A stretch of 64,000 nucleotides of DNA, taken from positions 62,001 through 126,000 of the forward strand of contig NZ_FUYA01000003.1 of the NCBI RefSeq assembly GCF_900167065.1. The letters run 5' to 3'. The position numbers and the translations under genes were made by a program. Positions within the stretch are counted from its first letter, which is position 1; the number at the start of each line of letters is the position of its first letter. The notes under the pieces were generated by a model. The model saw nothing but the letters and a program-made list of their open reading frames with translations, had not been told where the DNA came from and did not search any database. This DNA is from Desulfobaculum bizertense DSM 18034 (GTDB lineage Bacteria; Desulfobacterota; Desulfovibrionia; Desulfovibrionales; Desulfovibrionaceae). Positions 33,943-43,401 of the stretch are shown piece by piece.

Positions 33943-33958
33943 TGTGATTTCTTTCACA
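33943..33958. promoter_or_regulatory. CRP/HcpR-type binding site
   Basis: TGTGA-TTTCTT-TCACA, a perfect match to the TGTGA-N6-TCACA consensus used by CRP/FNR-family regulators including HcpR of sulfate reducers. Sits upstream of the ferredoxin-TauE operon. The rest of the gap 33804-34212 shows nothing else I recognise. Confidence 0.6.
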
Positions 33959-34212
33959 TGCAAGAAAAAAAGCTTTACTTTTCAGTGCAAACCGCAATTT
34001 GCCTCAGTTCCGAGGGAAACACTCCCTGAGACTTCTGTCCAAATTTTCAGTGACACTCGGCACATTTTCCCTCCTCAAAGCCACTTTTCGCCCACTTTCC
34101 ACCCCGTCAGCTTGACACTTTTTTCATAAGCGCCACAGCATTTATCGCCATGCGTTTTTTTCACGCAGCGACAAAAACTCTGAGAAACTGAGCATTTTCC
34201 TTTTTACCACAA

Positions 34213-34252
34213 AAGAAAAAAAGGAGCGACCCGAACCGAGCCGCTCCTTTTG
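34213..34252 (-). terminator. Terminator of the nuo operon
   Basis: AAAGGAGCG / CGCTCCTTTTTTT on the minus strand, 24 bases after the nuoN stop. Confidence 0.85.
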
Positions 34253-34275
34253 GACTGAACCACCATGCGCCGCAA

Positions 34276-35706
34276 TTACGGCAAGAGGTGCTGCCCCGCC
34301 AGGCTTGCGAGGTCAAACACAGGACCAGGAACCATTCCAAGCAGGAGGATGGCGGCTGCAAGAACAGATCCCCATACCCTACTCATGGCACTGACAGGGA
34401 TATGCGGCGATTCCTCCGGTCCTTCTTCCTCTGCGGTATAGGCATGACGCACAAGGCTCAAATAGTAATAAATAGATATTGCAGCGTTCACCGCAGCGAC
34501 AATCACAAACCAGTTGTAGCCGTGATTCCACGCACTGGTGAACAGGAAAAGTTTTCCAGTAAACCCGGCCGTCGGTGGCAGGCCCACAAGGGCAAATGCA
34601 GCAACAGCCAAAACCAGCGCCATCACCGGTGCCCGCCGGGATAATCCATTCAGATCTTTTAGCGCAATGTTCTCTCCGTCCTGCGCGGTCTTACACACCA
34701 CCCAGAAACAGGTCAGGTTCATCAGGATGTACACAAGGCTGTAAAATGCAGCCGAAGCCAGACCATCTGCCGTCCCGGCCACCAGCCCCAGCATAATGTA
34801 CCCTGCATGGGACACACTGGAGTAACCCAGCATCCTCTTCACGTCTGTTTGCGCCAGAGCCGCAAGGTTACCGATCGTCATGGAAACCGCACCAAGCACG
34901 GCAAAAATCATTGTCACGGCCATTCCCGGCTGAACAAGGGCAGCCAGCCGAACCAGCACAACAACAGCGCCAAGCTTGGGCAAAGTCGCGACGTATGCCG
35001 CGGTTTCATTACTCGCCCCTTCGTACACATCCGGACACCAGAAATGGAACGGGAACAGTGCCAGCTTGTAGAACATGCCCGCAAGGAACAGCGACAGGCC
35101 GACAACTGCAAGCGGATTGGACGCCCATGTCCAGTCAGCCGAGGCAAGTTCAGACAGATAGCTCGAATGCTGGGCGGCAAGGATGAAGCCCAGTCCATAC
35201 AGCGAAATGGCCGTCGCAATAGCACCAAAGAGAATGTACTTAATGCCAGCTTCTGCAGCTTTTCGATCCTTGGCCCGCACCGGAATAATGGCATACAGCG
35301 AATACGAGGAAATCTCGAGAGCAATATAAATCGTGATGAGTTCTACGCTCGACGCCAAAAACATCAGACCAAGGGCAGAAAACGCCAAAAAGAGGAAATA
35401 GTCTGTTTCCTTTTCCCGCTCCAGCGTTGGCTGACGCGTGGCGTTCAGGGTACCAATGAAAAAGCCAATACTCACAGCGAGTTTAAAGAACTGCGAGGTG
35501 GCATCAACAGAGTATGCCCCGTGGAACATTGTTCCCTGGACGTGCAGAGAAAAGAACGCGACTCCAATCCCTACAGCCGCGCCCCACGGCACCCAGGAGG
35601 CATCGTTACGAAAGGTCTCAAGCTTGCTGATGCTCTGAAAAAGCAGCACCAGCAGCAGGAGAATCTGAAAGAGTTCCGGCATAAAAAGCTCAGGATGAAT
35701 GGACAC
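34276..35706 (-). CDS. nuoN: Complex I subunit NuoN (antiporter-like)
   Basis: 476-residue membrane subunit with about 14 hydrophobic segments. Marks: the central FHFWCPDVYEGASNETAAYVATLPKLGA (channel lysine in LPKLGA) and the first-channel glutamate in YIALEISSYSLY. GTG at 35706 is preferred because GGAG precedes it at good distance; an in-frame codon further up (35736) is not supported. Last gene of the operon, followed by a terminator. It proves the operon is of complex I rather than Mrp type. Confidence 0.94.
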   Translation of the reverse strand: MSIHPELFMPELFQILLLLVLLFQSISKLETFRNDASWVPWGAAVGIGVAFFSLHVQGTMFHGAYSVDATSQFFKLAVSIGFFIGTLNATRQPTLEREKETDYFLFLAFSALGLMFLASSVELITIYIALEISSYSLYAIIPVRAKDRKAAEAGIKYILFGAIATAISLYGLGFILAAQHSSYLSELASADWTWASNPLAVVGLSLFLAGMFYKLALFPFHFWCPDVYEGASNETAAYVATLPKLGAVVVLVRLAALVQPGMAVTMIFAVLGAVSMTIGNLAALAQTDVKRMLGYSSVSHAGYIMLGLVAGTADGLASAAFYSLVYILMNLTCFWVVCKTAQDGENIALKDLNGLSRRAPVMALVLAVAAFALVGLPPTAGFTGKLFLFTSAWNHGYNWFVIVAAVNAAISIYYYLSLVRHAYTAEEEGPEESPHIPVSAMSRVWGSVLAAAILLLGMVPGPVFDLASLAGQHLLP

Positions 35707-35760
35707 GGTCTTCTCTCCTGTTGATGACTTTTGCACCCCTGTCCGGGGACCAGTTCCCGC

Positions 35761-37314
35761 CTAGCGCAGTTCACCTTCGTCCGAAGCCACAAGCTGTGCC
35801 AGCTCTGGGGCAACACGATCCTGCAAGCTCGTGCTCTCAGAATACATCTCACCAGATCGGGCATGGAAATCTTCCAGCAACCTGTCAATGGATGGGTCCA
35901 GCACCTTGAGGAAGATTCCCGGAGCAAGTCCGATGTACAGCACAAAAACTGCCAGCGGAGCCAGATACAGCCACTCACGCATATTGAGATCCCAGAAATG
36001 CCCCTGCGGAACAGACGATGGCTGCCCCCACGCGAGCTTGAGGCCAAGGCGGAGCATGTACGCCGCAGCAATCAGGGCGCCGGGAATCGCAATAGCGCCA
36101 ACCCAGTAGCTGGAGCTAAAGGCGCCAATGAGTACCAGCGTTTCGCCCACAAAGCTGTTCGTTCCGGGGAAACCAAAACTGGACAGCGTAAACAGCCCAA
36201 AGAAAAACATGTAAATCGGCAGGAACTTGCCCAGCCCAAGATTATCGGAAATTTCACGACTGTGACTGCGCTCATAAATCGCACCAACCAGCATAAAGAG
36301 TGCGCCCGTGGTAATGCCGTGGTTCAGCATCTGGAGCATCGCCCCTTCCACGCCCCTGCTGTTAAACAGGAAGATGCCAAGGGTTACAAAGCCCATATGC
36401 CCCACGGAGGAATACGCAATCAGCTTTTTCATGTCGTGCTGCCCAAGGGCGGCCAGCCCGCCATAAATGATACTTGCCAGAGAAATGGCAATCATCATTG
36501 GCGCAAAGTAATCGCTTGCCGCTGGCGTCAGGGGCAGACAGAACCGCAAGAATCCATAGGCACCCATTTTCAGCAGCACAGAAGCCAGATACACCGATCC
36601 CGCAGCAGGAGCTTCAACGTGCGCGGCCGGAAGCCATGTGTGGAACGGGAACATGGGGCACTTGATGGCAAAGGCAAGAGCCATTGCCAGAAACGCCCAG
36701 AACTGGAAATGGAACGAATACTGTGTCTTCATCAGGTCTGGAATAGAGAAGGTTCCGGCCTGATGATAAAAGGCAACAATTGCTACGAGCAGCAGGGTTG
36801 AACCTGCCATCGTGTAGAGAAAAAACTTGATGGATGCATAGCGCCGACGTGGCCCGCCCCAGACTGCAATCAGCAGGTACATGGGGATAAGCATCGCTTC
36901 CCAGAACACATAGAACAGGACAAAGTCCATTGCGACGAACACGCCAACACAGGCCCCAGTCAGCATAAGCAGACAGACGTGAAATTCCTTGGCCCGTTTC
37001 GAAATGTAGGTCCAGGAACACAGGGTACACAGAGGCAGAAGCGCAACAGTCAGCACAACCATAAACAGGCTAATGCCATCCACCGCGAGATAATACTGGA
37101 GATTCCAGCGCGCCACCCACGGCACCTGCTCCACAAACTGCATTTCCCCGGTTCCAAGCTGGAACCCCAGCAAAGGAAGTGCAAGGAACATTTCGACAAA
37201 GCCAGCACCAAGCGTCAGCCAGCGCACGGCCCTGTCGCAGCGCACCAGAAAGAGCACCAGGGCCATCGCCAATGGGAAGAAGATCAGAGACGTAAGAACC
37301 GGATAGCTCGTCAT
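35761..37314 (-). CDS. nuoM: Complex I subunit NuoM (antiporter-like)
   Basis: 517-residue proton-channel subunit. Marks: VLFYVFWEAMLIPMYLLI with the essential glutamate, and PFHTWLPAAHVEAPAAGSVYLASVLLKMGAYGFLRF with the channel lysine. C-terminal cytoplasmic tail of about 50 residues is longer than usual and acidic (FHARSGEMYSESTSLQ). 24 bases after the nuoL-like gene, 54 before nuoN. GGAG before ATG. Confidence 0.95.
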   Translation of the reverse strand: MTSYPVLTSLIFFPLAMALVLFLVRCDRAVRWLTLGAGFVEMFLALPLLGFQLGTGEMQFVEQVPWVARWNLQYYLAVDGISLFMVVLTVALLPLCTLCSWTYISKRAKEFHVCLLMLTGACVGVFVAMDFVLFYVFWEAMLIPMYLLIAVWGGPRRRYASIKFFLYTMAGSTLLLVAIVAFYHQAGTFSIPDLMKTQYSFHFQFWAFLAMALAFAIKCPMFPFHTWLPAAHVEAPAAGSVYLASVLLKMGAYGFLRFCLPLTPAASDYFAPMMIAISLASIIYGGLAALGQHDMKKLIAYSSVGHMGFVTLGIFLFNSRGVEGAMLQMLNHGITTGALFMLVGAIYERSHSREISDNLGLGKFLPIYMFFFGLFTLSSFGFPGTNSFVGETLVLIGAFSSSYWVGAIAIPGALIAAAYMLRLGLKLAWGQPSSVPQGHFWDLNMREWLYLAPLAVFVLYIGLAPGIFLKVLDPSIDRLLEDFHARSGEMYSESTSLQDRVAPELAQLVASDEGELR

Positions 37315-37338
37315 AGATTCCGCTCCGTTCTCCGGGCC

Positions 37339-39174
37339 TTATCCCCGGAACCAGATTACAGCGAAGATGCCAAGTCCAAGCAGCACAGCCAGCGCAAGAT
37401 AGTCCTGAATGCGCCCTGTCTGCGCCTTTGCCAGCCCACGGCCAATACCGCGCACGCCATAGGCCGTACCATCCACCACCCCATCAATGGCCTTGACGTC
37501 AAACTTGCCAGCCAGCCACGCAAACGCCATGAGCAAACGCAGGCCAATCACCCGGTATGCCTTGGTCCACAGGCTATCCAGCACAGAAATCGGCCAGCAA
37601 ATCAACAGCAGACCAAGCCGTCCAACCATGCGGTATACCCAGTCGAAATCAAGGTTCCGCGAGGGATGGGGGACAATAACCCGGCGCATGACGTAAAAGC
37701 CAAGCCCGGTAAAGCCAAGCAGCATAAAGGCCTGCACAAGATTCCATGCAGTGTATGGCGTAAAACCAATATCAAAGGACGCAAGTGACTGTGCGACCTG
37801 AGGCAGTCCATGCCCAGCCTCGGGCTGGTACGGCAGCAGCGCATACAGCATCTGCGGGAAAACACCCATCAGGAAACACAAAGCGCTTCCGCCAAACATG
37901 GCAAGATACATATTCAGGGGAATAGGCCGGATCTCCCTTGTCTTGTCTTCTGGCTTTCCACCCCAGAAGGCAAAGTATGGGAGCTTGATACCGACAGACA
38001 GGAAGGTACCAACCGCCGCGATTTCCATTCCCAGCGCCAGCAGCGGATGATGCGCTTCTGCGGCACCGGCAATGGTGATGTTCTTGGAAATAAATCCGTT
38101 GAAGAATGGCATGCCCGAGATGGACAGCCCCGCCACCACATAACAGAGCACAACCAGCGGCATCCTTGAAGCCAGCCCGCCAAGCTCGGACAGCTTCGCC
38201 GTACCAGTGGCATACAGTACAGTGCCCACGCTCATAAAAAGCAGTCCCTTATACAGGATATGCGCGTACGCATGTGCACAGGCTCCATTCATGGTCATAG
38301 CCGTACCAATACCAATACCCGCCACCATGTATCCGACCTGCGAAACAATATGGTAGGCCAAGATTCGCCGGGCATTGTTCTCGATGGTCGCATAAAAAAC
38401 GCCATACAGCGCCATGATGACACCCGCATATGCAAGGATTTCCCAGGAGCAGAAGGCCCGCGCCAGCACATACACGGCTGTCTTGGTGGTGAATGCACTC
38501 ATGAAGACTGCACCCGTCACGGTTGCTTCTGGATACGCGTCTGGCAGCCACGCATGCAGCGGAACCACGGCGGCGTTCACACAGAAGCCTGTCAGAATCA
38601 GCCAGTCATAATACTGGGCCGAAGCCGGATCGATAGGCGTAAAGGCAAAGGTGCCAATGTCACAGTAGCGCAGAAGCATTCCACCGAGCAGGAACAGCCC
38701 GCCCAGAGTGTGGAACAGGAAATATCGGAAGCCAGCCCGTGTTGAAACGTCTGAGTTATTCAGCCAGACAAGGAAGGTGGAGGCCACGGACATGACTTCC
38801 CAGAAAATAAACAGCGTAAAGTAATCGCCAGCAAACACGCAGCCAAAGGCTCCGCCCACATAGCAGGCTGCGGCGATATGCTGATATTTATCCTTGAGGT
38901 GAAACGCAAAGAGAAAGCCCAGCAGGGATTCCACCGCAAAGACGTGTGCAAAGATCACCGAGAGCTTGTCCACTCGCCCAAGGGTAAGCGGCTCATCGCC
39001 CCAGAGGTAAAAAACGTGTCCATATTCTCCGGGCTGCATCAGAAGCACACTGGCAATAGCCAGAACCGGAGCTGTCAGGAGTAACCATTTCCAGCCGCGC
39101 CGGGGCCAGATGACCAAAAGCGCAGCCATGCCGAAGAACCAGAGTGCCGGATGGAGAAAACTAGTCCCTGTCAT
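37339..39174 (-). CDS. nuoL: Complex I NuoL-like antiporter subunit with lateral-helix tail
   Basis: 611 residues. The core resembles MrpD/NuoL: FTLFIFWEVMSVASTFLVW (glutamate) and PLHAWLPDAYPEATVTGAVFMSAFTTKTAVYVLARAF (lysine). The last 100 residues match the NuoL tail: an amphipathic helix region, DAIDGVVDGTAYGVRGIG-like stretch at 548-567, then QTGRIQDYLALAVLLGLGI as a final membrane helix. That tail spans the membrane arm in NuoL, so this, rather than the 497-residue paralogue, is the NuoL equivalent. Its start overlaps the small gene upstream by 14 bases. Confidence 0.85.
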   Translation of the reverse strand: MTGTSFLHPALWFFGMAALLVIWPRRGWKWLLLTAPVLAIASVLLMQPGEYGHVFYLWGDEPLTLGRVDKLSVIFAHVFAVESLLGFLFAFHLKDKYQHIAAACYVGGAFGCVFAGDYFTLFIFWEVMSVASTFLVWLNNSDVSTRAGFRYFLFHTLGGLFLLGGMLLRYCDIGTFAFTPIDPASAQYYDWLILTGFCVNAAVVPLHAWLPDAYPEATVTGAVFMSAFTTKTAVYVLARAFCSWEILAYAGVIMALYGVFYATIENNARRILAYHIVSQVGYMVAGIGIGTAMTMNGACAHAYAHILYKGLLFMSVGTVLYATGTAKLSELGGLASRMPLVVLCYVVAGLSISGMPFFNGFISKNITIAGAAEAHHPLLALGMEIAAVGTFLSVGIKLPYFAFWGGKPEDKTREIRPIPLNMYLAMFGGSALCFLMGVFPQMLYALLPYQPEAGHGLPQVAQSLASFDIGFTPYTAWNLVQAFMLLGFTGLGFYVMRRVIVPHPSRNLDFDWVYRMVGRLGLLLICWPISVLDSLWTKAYRVIGLRLLMAFAWLAGKFDVKAIDGVVDGTAYGVRGIGRGLAKAQTGRIQDYLALAVLLGLGIFAVIWFRG

Positions 39175-39424
39175 AATAATCCTCGGGCTTCTTCAGGATG
39201 GGAAAAAGGATTTTCTTGAGCACCACAGTCATGAGCACCGCAAAACCAAAGCCAAACACGGCCCAGAATCCCGGATAGGCATCATAGCCAAAGTGCGGGT
39301 GGTGCGGCCGCAAAAAGAGGTTCAGCACCAGCAGCAGGCCCAGCACCACGAACAGCGCCTTTTTCCATGCGCCAGCCCGTGCCCTTTGCCACGACAGCCA
39401 GTTTCCCAGACGTTCACCGAGCAT
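39161..39424 (-). CDS. Small two-helix membrane protein inside the nuo operon
   Basis: 87 residues with two hydrophobic stretches (about 20-38 and 52-74), ending in a charged KKPEDYYDRD tail. Not recognised. GGAGGG sits eight bases before the ATG at 39424. It begins three bases after the stop of the MrpD-like gene and overlaps the nuoL-like gene, so it is translated with the complex. Possibly an accessory subunit joining the extra antiporter to the rest; inference from position. Confidence 0.7.
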   Translation of the reverse strand: MLGERLGNWLSWQRARAGAWKKALFVVLGLLLVLNLFLRPHHPHFGYDAYPGFWAVFGFGFAVLMTVVLKKILFPILKKPEDYYDRD

Positions 39425-39426
39425 AC

Positions 39427-40920
39427 TCAGTACCCTCCAAAAATCGCGATGAAGTTCATGAACAGCTCTGGATACAGGCCCAGCAGCACGCTGACCGCAG
39501 CAGTCAGACACAGCGGGAGGACCATTGAAATCGGGGCCTCATGAAGCGCGGCAAGGTCTGCCTCACTCTTGGGCTTGCCGAAAAATGCCTTAAAGCTAAT
39601 TGGTGCGAAATACCCCGCATTCAGGAACGTAGAGAGCAGGAGCGCACACAGGATCACCATGCGGTTAATATCAATCGCACCCTTAATCATGTACCACTTG
39701 CTCACGAAGCCACAGACAGGTGGAACGCCAATCATGGACAGCGAGGCAATGGCAAATGCGCCAAAGGTCCACGGCATCTTGCGGCCGTACCCGTTCATTT
39801 CACTAATGTTTCTGGTCTGCGAGACCACGAAGATCGCACCAGCACCCATAAAGAGTGTGATCTTTGAGAAGGCGTGATGCGCGATGTGCGCCAGACCACC
39901 CTGCACAGCAAGCGGAGTGAGCATGCACACGCCAATCACGATGTACGAAAGCTGACTGACTGTGGAATAGGCCAGCCGAGCCTTGATGTCGTCCTTGGTC
40001 AGGGCAATGAGCGAAGCCGCGACAATGGTGAATGCCGCCACATACGCGGTGGGGATTCCCAAAAAGAGTTGATCCATCACCGAAACGCCAAAGCCCGACA
40101 GCACAATGCGGGACACCGAGAACACGCCAGCCTTAACAACGGCCACAGCGTGGAGCAGCGCCGAAACAGGCGTCGGAGCGACCATCGCCGAGGGCAGCCA
40201 GTTGTGCAAAGGCATAATAGCGGCTTTGGCAAGGCCCAGAATGTACAGCACATAGGTCACCGTCACGGCCGTAGGATGGGCCGCAACAACCTCAGGCGGG
40301 AACATGCCGTGCATCACGTCGCCCAAATGGAAATCAAGGGTTCCGCACAGCACGTAGGTCATAATCATGGCCGGAAGCAGAAAGAGCTTCGAGGTTCCCA
40401 TGAGGTACACAAGGTATTTTCGCGCCCCGTTAAATCCTTCCCTGTCCTGATGATGGGCAACCAGCGGATACGTGAAAACAGTGATGATTTCATAGAACAG
40501 ATAGAGCGTAAAAACATTGGCGCTCATGGCCACGCCCACTGCTCCAAAAATTGCAATGGCAAAACAAAAATAATAGCGGGTCTGCGCATGCTCATTCAGC
40601 GAGCGCATGTACCCAATGTTGTAGCTCGTGACCCAGAACCACAGGAAGGTCGCGACCAGCCCAAAGATCAGGGTCAGGCCGTCAACACACAGCTTGACCG
40701 AAATACCTTCGAGCAGGCGAAAGGTTGTCAGGGTCCAGATTTTCCCGGCCATAACCGCCGGAATAAAACTCAGCATGCTGCAAAACGCGACAGCAGCAGC
40801 GACAAAACTCACGCCCTCTCGCCAGTTCTGATCGTGGCGCATAAGCCAAATCAGAAACGGTGCAAAAAAGGTCGCAGCCAGTGGAATCAGCAGGCGATAG
40901 CTCTCTATGAACTCCGGCAT
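39427..40920 (-). CDS. Extra MrpD/NuoL-type antiporter subunit in the complex I operon
   Basis: 497 residues, about 14 hydrophobic segments. Marks: FTLYLFYEIITVFTYPLVAH (glutamate) and PLHNWLPSAMVAPTPVSALLHAVAVVKAGVF (lysine), the latter typical of NuoL/MrpA/MrpD. It lacks the long NuoL tail. With NuoL, NuoM and NuoN this makes four antiporter-like subunits in one operon where the usual complex I has three. AAGGGG lies before the ATG. Six bases after nuoK. Confidence 0.88.
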   Translation of the reverse strand: MPEFIESYRLLIPLAATFFAPFLIWLMRHDQNWREGVSFVAAAVAFCSMLSFIPAVMAGKIWTLTTFRLLEGISVKLCVDGLTLIFGLVATFLWFWVTSYNIGYMRSLNEHAQTRYYFCFAIAIFGAVGVAMSANVFTLYLFYEIITVFTYPLVAHHQDREGFNGARKYLVYLMGTSKLFLLPAMIMTYVLCGTLDFHLGDVMHGMFPPEVVAAHPTAVTVTYVLYILGLAKAAIMPLHNWLPSAMVAPTPVSALLHAVAVVKAGVFSVSRIVLSGFGVSVMDQLFLGIPTAYVAAFTIVAASLIALTKDDIKARLAYSTVSQLSYIVIGVCMLTPLAVQGGLAHIAHHAFSKITLFMGAGAIFVVSQTRNISEMNGYGRKMPWTFGAFAIASLSMIGVPPVCGFVSKWYMIKGAIDINRMVILCALLLSTFLNAGYFAPISFKAFFGKPKSEADLAALHEAPISMVLPLCLTAAVSVLLGLYPELFMNFIAIFGGY

Positions 40921-40925
40921 GTGCC

Positions 40926-41234
40926 CTACCCCTTGAGATCCGAGATTTCCCGACTGGCGTCACTGCCAAAGCGCTTGACCACGACCAGAATGATCGCCAG
41001 CACAAGCGTCGCCTCGGCGGCGGCAAGCCCCATGACCAATAATGTTGCCAACTGCGACAGCGTCGCCGATGCTTCAGTCAGCTGGCCCGCAGCCGTAATG
41101 GACAGGCCCGCACCGTTGAGCATCAGTTCCACGCAGATCAGCATCCCGACAAGTGTTCGGCGGTACACAATGCCGAACAGCCCAATTCCCAAAAGTCCGA
41201 GTGCGACAAGCTGGTACAGTACGAGATTGCTCAT
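40926..41234 (-). CDS. nuoK: Complex I subunit NuoK
   Basis: 102-residue three-helix subunit. GMLICVELMLNGAGL (about 30-44) carries the conserved membrane glutamate; a second conserved glutamate is in AAAEATLVLAIILVV (about 71-85). Part of the E-channel at the junction with the antiporters. Overlaps nuoJ by four bases (ATGA). Confidence 0.95.
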   Translation of the reverse strand: MSNLVLYQLVALGLLGIGLFGIVYRRTLVGMLICVELMLNGAGLSITAAGQLTEASATLSQLATLLVMGLAAAEATLVLAIILVVVKRFGSDASREISDLKG

Positions 41235-41746
41235 CGTCCAACCCTCCTCTGCCAGGCCAGGAGCACAGCGCCAATCATTGCAACCAGAAGCACCACAGAA
41301 ATCAGTTCAAAAGCCAAAACATAGTCTTGAATAAGCGCCTGTCCCAATGCCTTGATCGGAACAGCCTCCGGGGTGCTCAGGCTTGGGATCTGCACCTTGA
41401 GGCAGACCAGCGCCAGTATTCCAGCAGGCACGATGCCACCGAGCATGGCAAGCAGCCACTGCCCTGCTCCGCGATGCTCCCGCTCAGTCGAATCCGCAGG
41501 CGCACGGGTCAGCATGATGGCAAAGAAAATCAGAACAACAACTGCTCCAAGATAGATGAGCAGCTGCATGAGCGCGACCAGTGGCGCATTCATCACTAAA
41601 TAAAGTCCGGCCACGCCAAAAAGCGTCAAAATCAGCCCCGTCATTGCCCGAACAATATTTTTCGCAATGACGGCTACCAGCGCCCCAAAGAACGCTATCA
41701 GCACGTAAAACACGAAAAACAGCTTGGCGAGTAGTTCTGTATCCAT
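41231..41746 (-). CDS. nuoJ: Complex I subunit NuoJ
   Basis: 171 residues, five hydrophobic segments. The conserved third-helix stretch LLIYLGAVVVLIFFAIML is present. ATG at 41746 (MDTELLAKLFF) preferred with AGGAAGG upstream; an upstream in-frame ATG at 41776 is not supported. Coupled to nuoK. Confidence 0.94.
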   Translation of the reverse strand: MDTELLAKLFFVFYVLIAFFGALVAVIAKNIVRAMTGLILTLFGVAGLYLVMNAPLVALMQLLIYLGAVVVLIFFAIMLTRAPADSTEREHRGAGQWLLAMLGGIVPAGILALVCLKVQIPSLSTPEAVPIKALGQALIQDYVLAFELISVVLLVAMIGAVLLAWQRRVGR

Positions 41747-41792
41747 GAGATATCCGGCCTTCCTGAACTTATGCACTCACAGTGCGTTGCTC

Positions 41793-42371
41793 TCAGTCTT
41801 TCCGCTCTCCATCCTGCGCCTCAGCCTCTGGAATTCCGGCCTGCCTGCGTAAACGCTCCAGCAGGTCGAAATCAAATTCCTCTCTGGAAAAGCCCGCGAG
41901 ATACGCCTCACTAGAAAAACGAATGGACTTGACCGGGCAAACTTCCACGCAGGTTCCGCAGAGGCTGCACAGGTTATAATTCACTCTCCACCGCGAGGGT
42001 GTCTTGGCGGGTTTTCCTGCCGGAGGCGTCTTTTTCTTTTTCACCTCGCCCAGCATTTCTGCTGGTGCATCCGTCTCTGGCGCAGGCTCAGGCTTTGGTT
42101 CTTTTTTCCGAACCACGGTGATGCAGCTGGACGGGCAACTCGTCACGCAAAGCATACAGCAAATGCAACGGGGGACGCCGGGGTCCTTGGGTTTGCCCAC
42201 CAGTTCAATATGTCCATGATAACTGTCGATGTTATCCACGGTTTCGCGCGGATAATGCACTGTCAGCTGCGGACTGACATAATTCTTGCCCGTGACCTTG
42301 AGGCCAACAGCAAGGCTCCACAGCCCCTTGAGCGTCTGTCCAATCTGTTTCGCGGATGTGCATGCACTCAT
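41793..42371 (-). CDS. nuoI: Complex I subunit NuoI with Lys/Pro-rich insertion
   Basis: 192-residue peripheral subunit carrying two [4Fe-4S] clusters: CICCMLCVTSC and CSLCGTCVEVC. Between them is a stretch of about 40 residues rich in Lys, Pro and Ala (KKEPKPEPAPE ... KKKKTPPAGKPAK), where normal NuoI has a short loop; it may be a flexible docking segment for an electron donor in place of NuoEFG. Lies 47 bases before nuoJ and 41 after nuoH. Confidence 0.93.
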   Translation of the reverse strand: MSACTSAKQIGQTLKGLWSLAVGLKVTGKNYVSPQLTVHYPRETVDNIDSYHGHIELVGKPKDPGVPRCICCMLCVTSCPSSCITVVRKKEPKPEPAPETDAPAEMLGEVKKKKTPPAGKPAKTPSRWRVNYNLCSLCGTCVEVCPVKSIRFSSEAYLAGFSREEFDFDLLERLRRQAGIPEAEAQDGERKD

Positions 42372-42411
42372 TGTCTTGCTTCCTTCCTTTCAAAAAACCG
42401 CCACTCAAAGG

Positions 42412-43401
42412 CTAAACCAGCTTCACCACAATCGCCGTCACCAAGAGATTCAGAATGGCCAAAGGAATGAGCCACTTCCACGCGATATTCAAAAGCTGGT
42501 CAAAACGCACACGCGGATAGGTCCAGCGGAACCACATCATGACAAAAATCAGGGCATAAACCTTGAGGACAAACCACCACGGGCCATCGAAAACTGGCCC
42601 TTTCCAGCCGCCAAGGAACAGCGCCGTTGCCACGCCTGCGACCACAATCATGTTGGCGTATTCCGCGAGGAAAAAGAGGCCAAACCCCATGCCTGAATAT
42701 TCAGTATGGAAACCACCGGTCAGCTCCGACTCACCCTCTGGCAAGTCAAAAGGTGCACGGTTTGTCTCGGCCACAGCACAGATAAAATAGAGAACAAAGG
42801 CGACAGGCTGTGTCATGGCAGCCCACTGCCACGGCCAGCCACCCTGCACCTCGACCACCTCGCTCAGGTTCATGGTTCCGGTGACCAGCACCACAGCAAC
42901 CAGCGCAAGCAGCATAGGAATTTCATAGGCCACAGCCTGTGCCAGTGCACGCGCGCCACCAAGCAGAGACCATTTGTTTTCTGAGGCCCAGCCCGCCAGA
43001 CACAGCGACAGCACGCCCATACCTGCAAAGGCCAGAATCAAAAGAATGCCGAGATTACTTTCGTGTGCGACCCACGTTTCACCCCACGGAATCGGGAGCA
43101 GCGTGACAAAGACAGGCAAAAAGGCCAGCACCGGAGCCACCCAGTACAGAATCGGATCGGCTCCATCAGGCCGCACAAGCTGTTTGGCAATGAGCTTCCC
43201 CGCATCAGCCACGCTCTGGAGCAGACCATGCGGACCGACTTCAAAGGGACCAGGGCGACGCTGGAAATGCCCGGCGACCTTACGCTCCATCCACACGAGC
43301 AAAAGCGCACTCAGGCCAATAAAGGCAGCAAGGCCAACCAGACCGACCACAACGCGGAAAAGTTCCAAAGGAACGCCGAAAATCATTGAGCCAGTGTTCA
43401 T
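42412..43401 (-). CDS. nuoH: Complex I subunit NuoH
   Basis: 329 residues, eight hydrophobic segments, forms the quinone chamber. Marks: ERKVAGHFQRRPGP (about 39-52), and the acidic loop AETNRAPFDLPEGESELTGGFHTEYSGMGF (about 215-244). Full length for the family. Overlaps nuoD by four bases. Confidence 0.96.
   Translation of the reverse strand: MNTGSMIFGVPLELFRVVVGLVGLAAFIGLSALLLVWMERKVAGHFQRRPGPFEVGPHGLLQSVADAGKLIAKQLVRPDGADPILYWVAPVLAFLPVFVTLLPIPWGETWVAHESNLGILLILAFAGMGVLSLCLAGWASENKWSLLGGARALAQAVAYEIPMLLALVAVVLVTGTMNLSEVVEVQGGWPWQWAAMTQPVAFVLYFICAVAETNRAPFDLPEGESELTGGFHTEYSGMGFGLFFLAEYANMIVVAGVATALFLGGWKGPVFDGPWWFVLKVYALIFVMMWFRWTYPRVRFDQLLNIAWKWLIPLAILNLLVTAIVVKLV

Noticed and set aside
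34807-41334. Several long plus-strand frames (305, 356, 486 codons)
   Set aside because: All antisense to nuo genes with clear family motifs; low-complexity polar translations.
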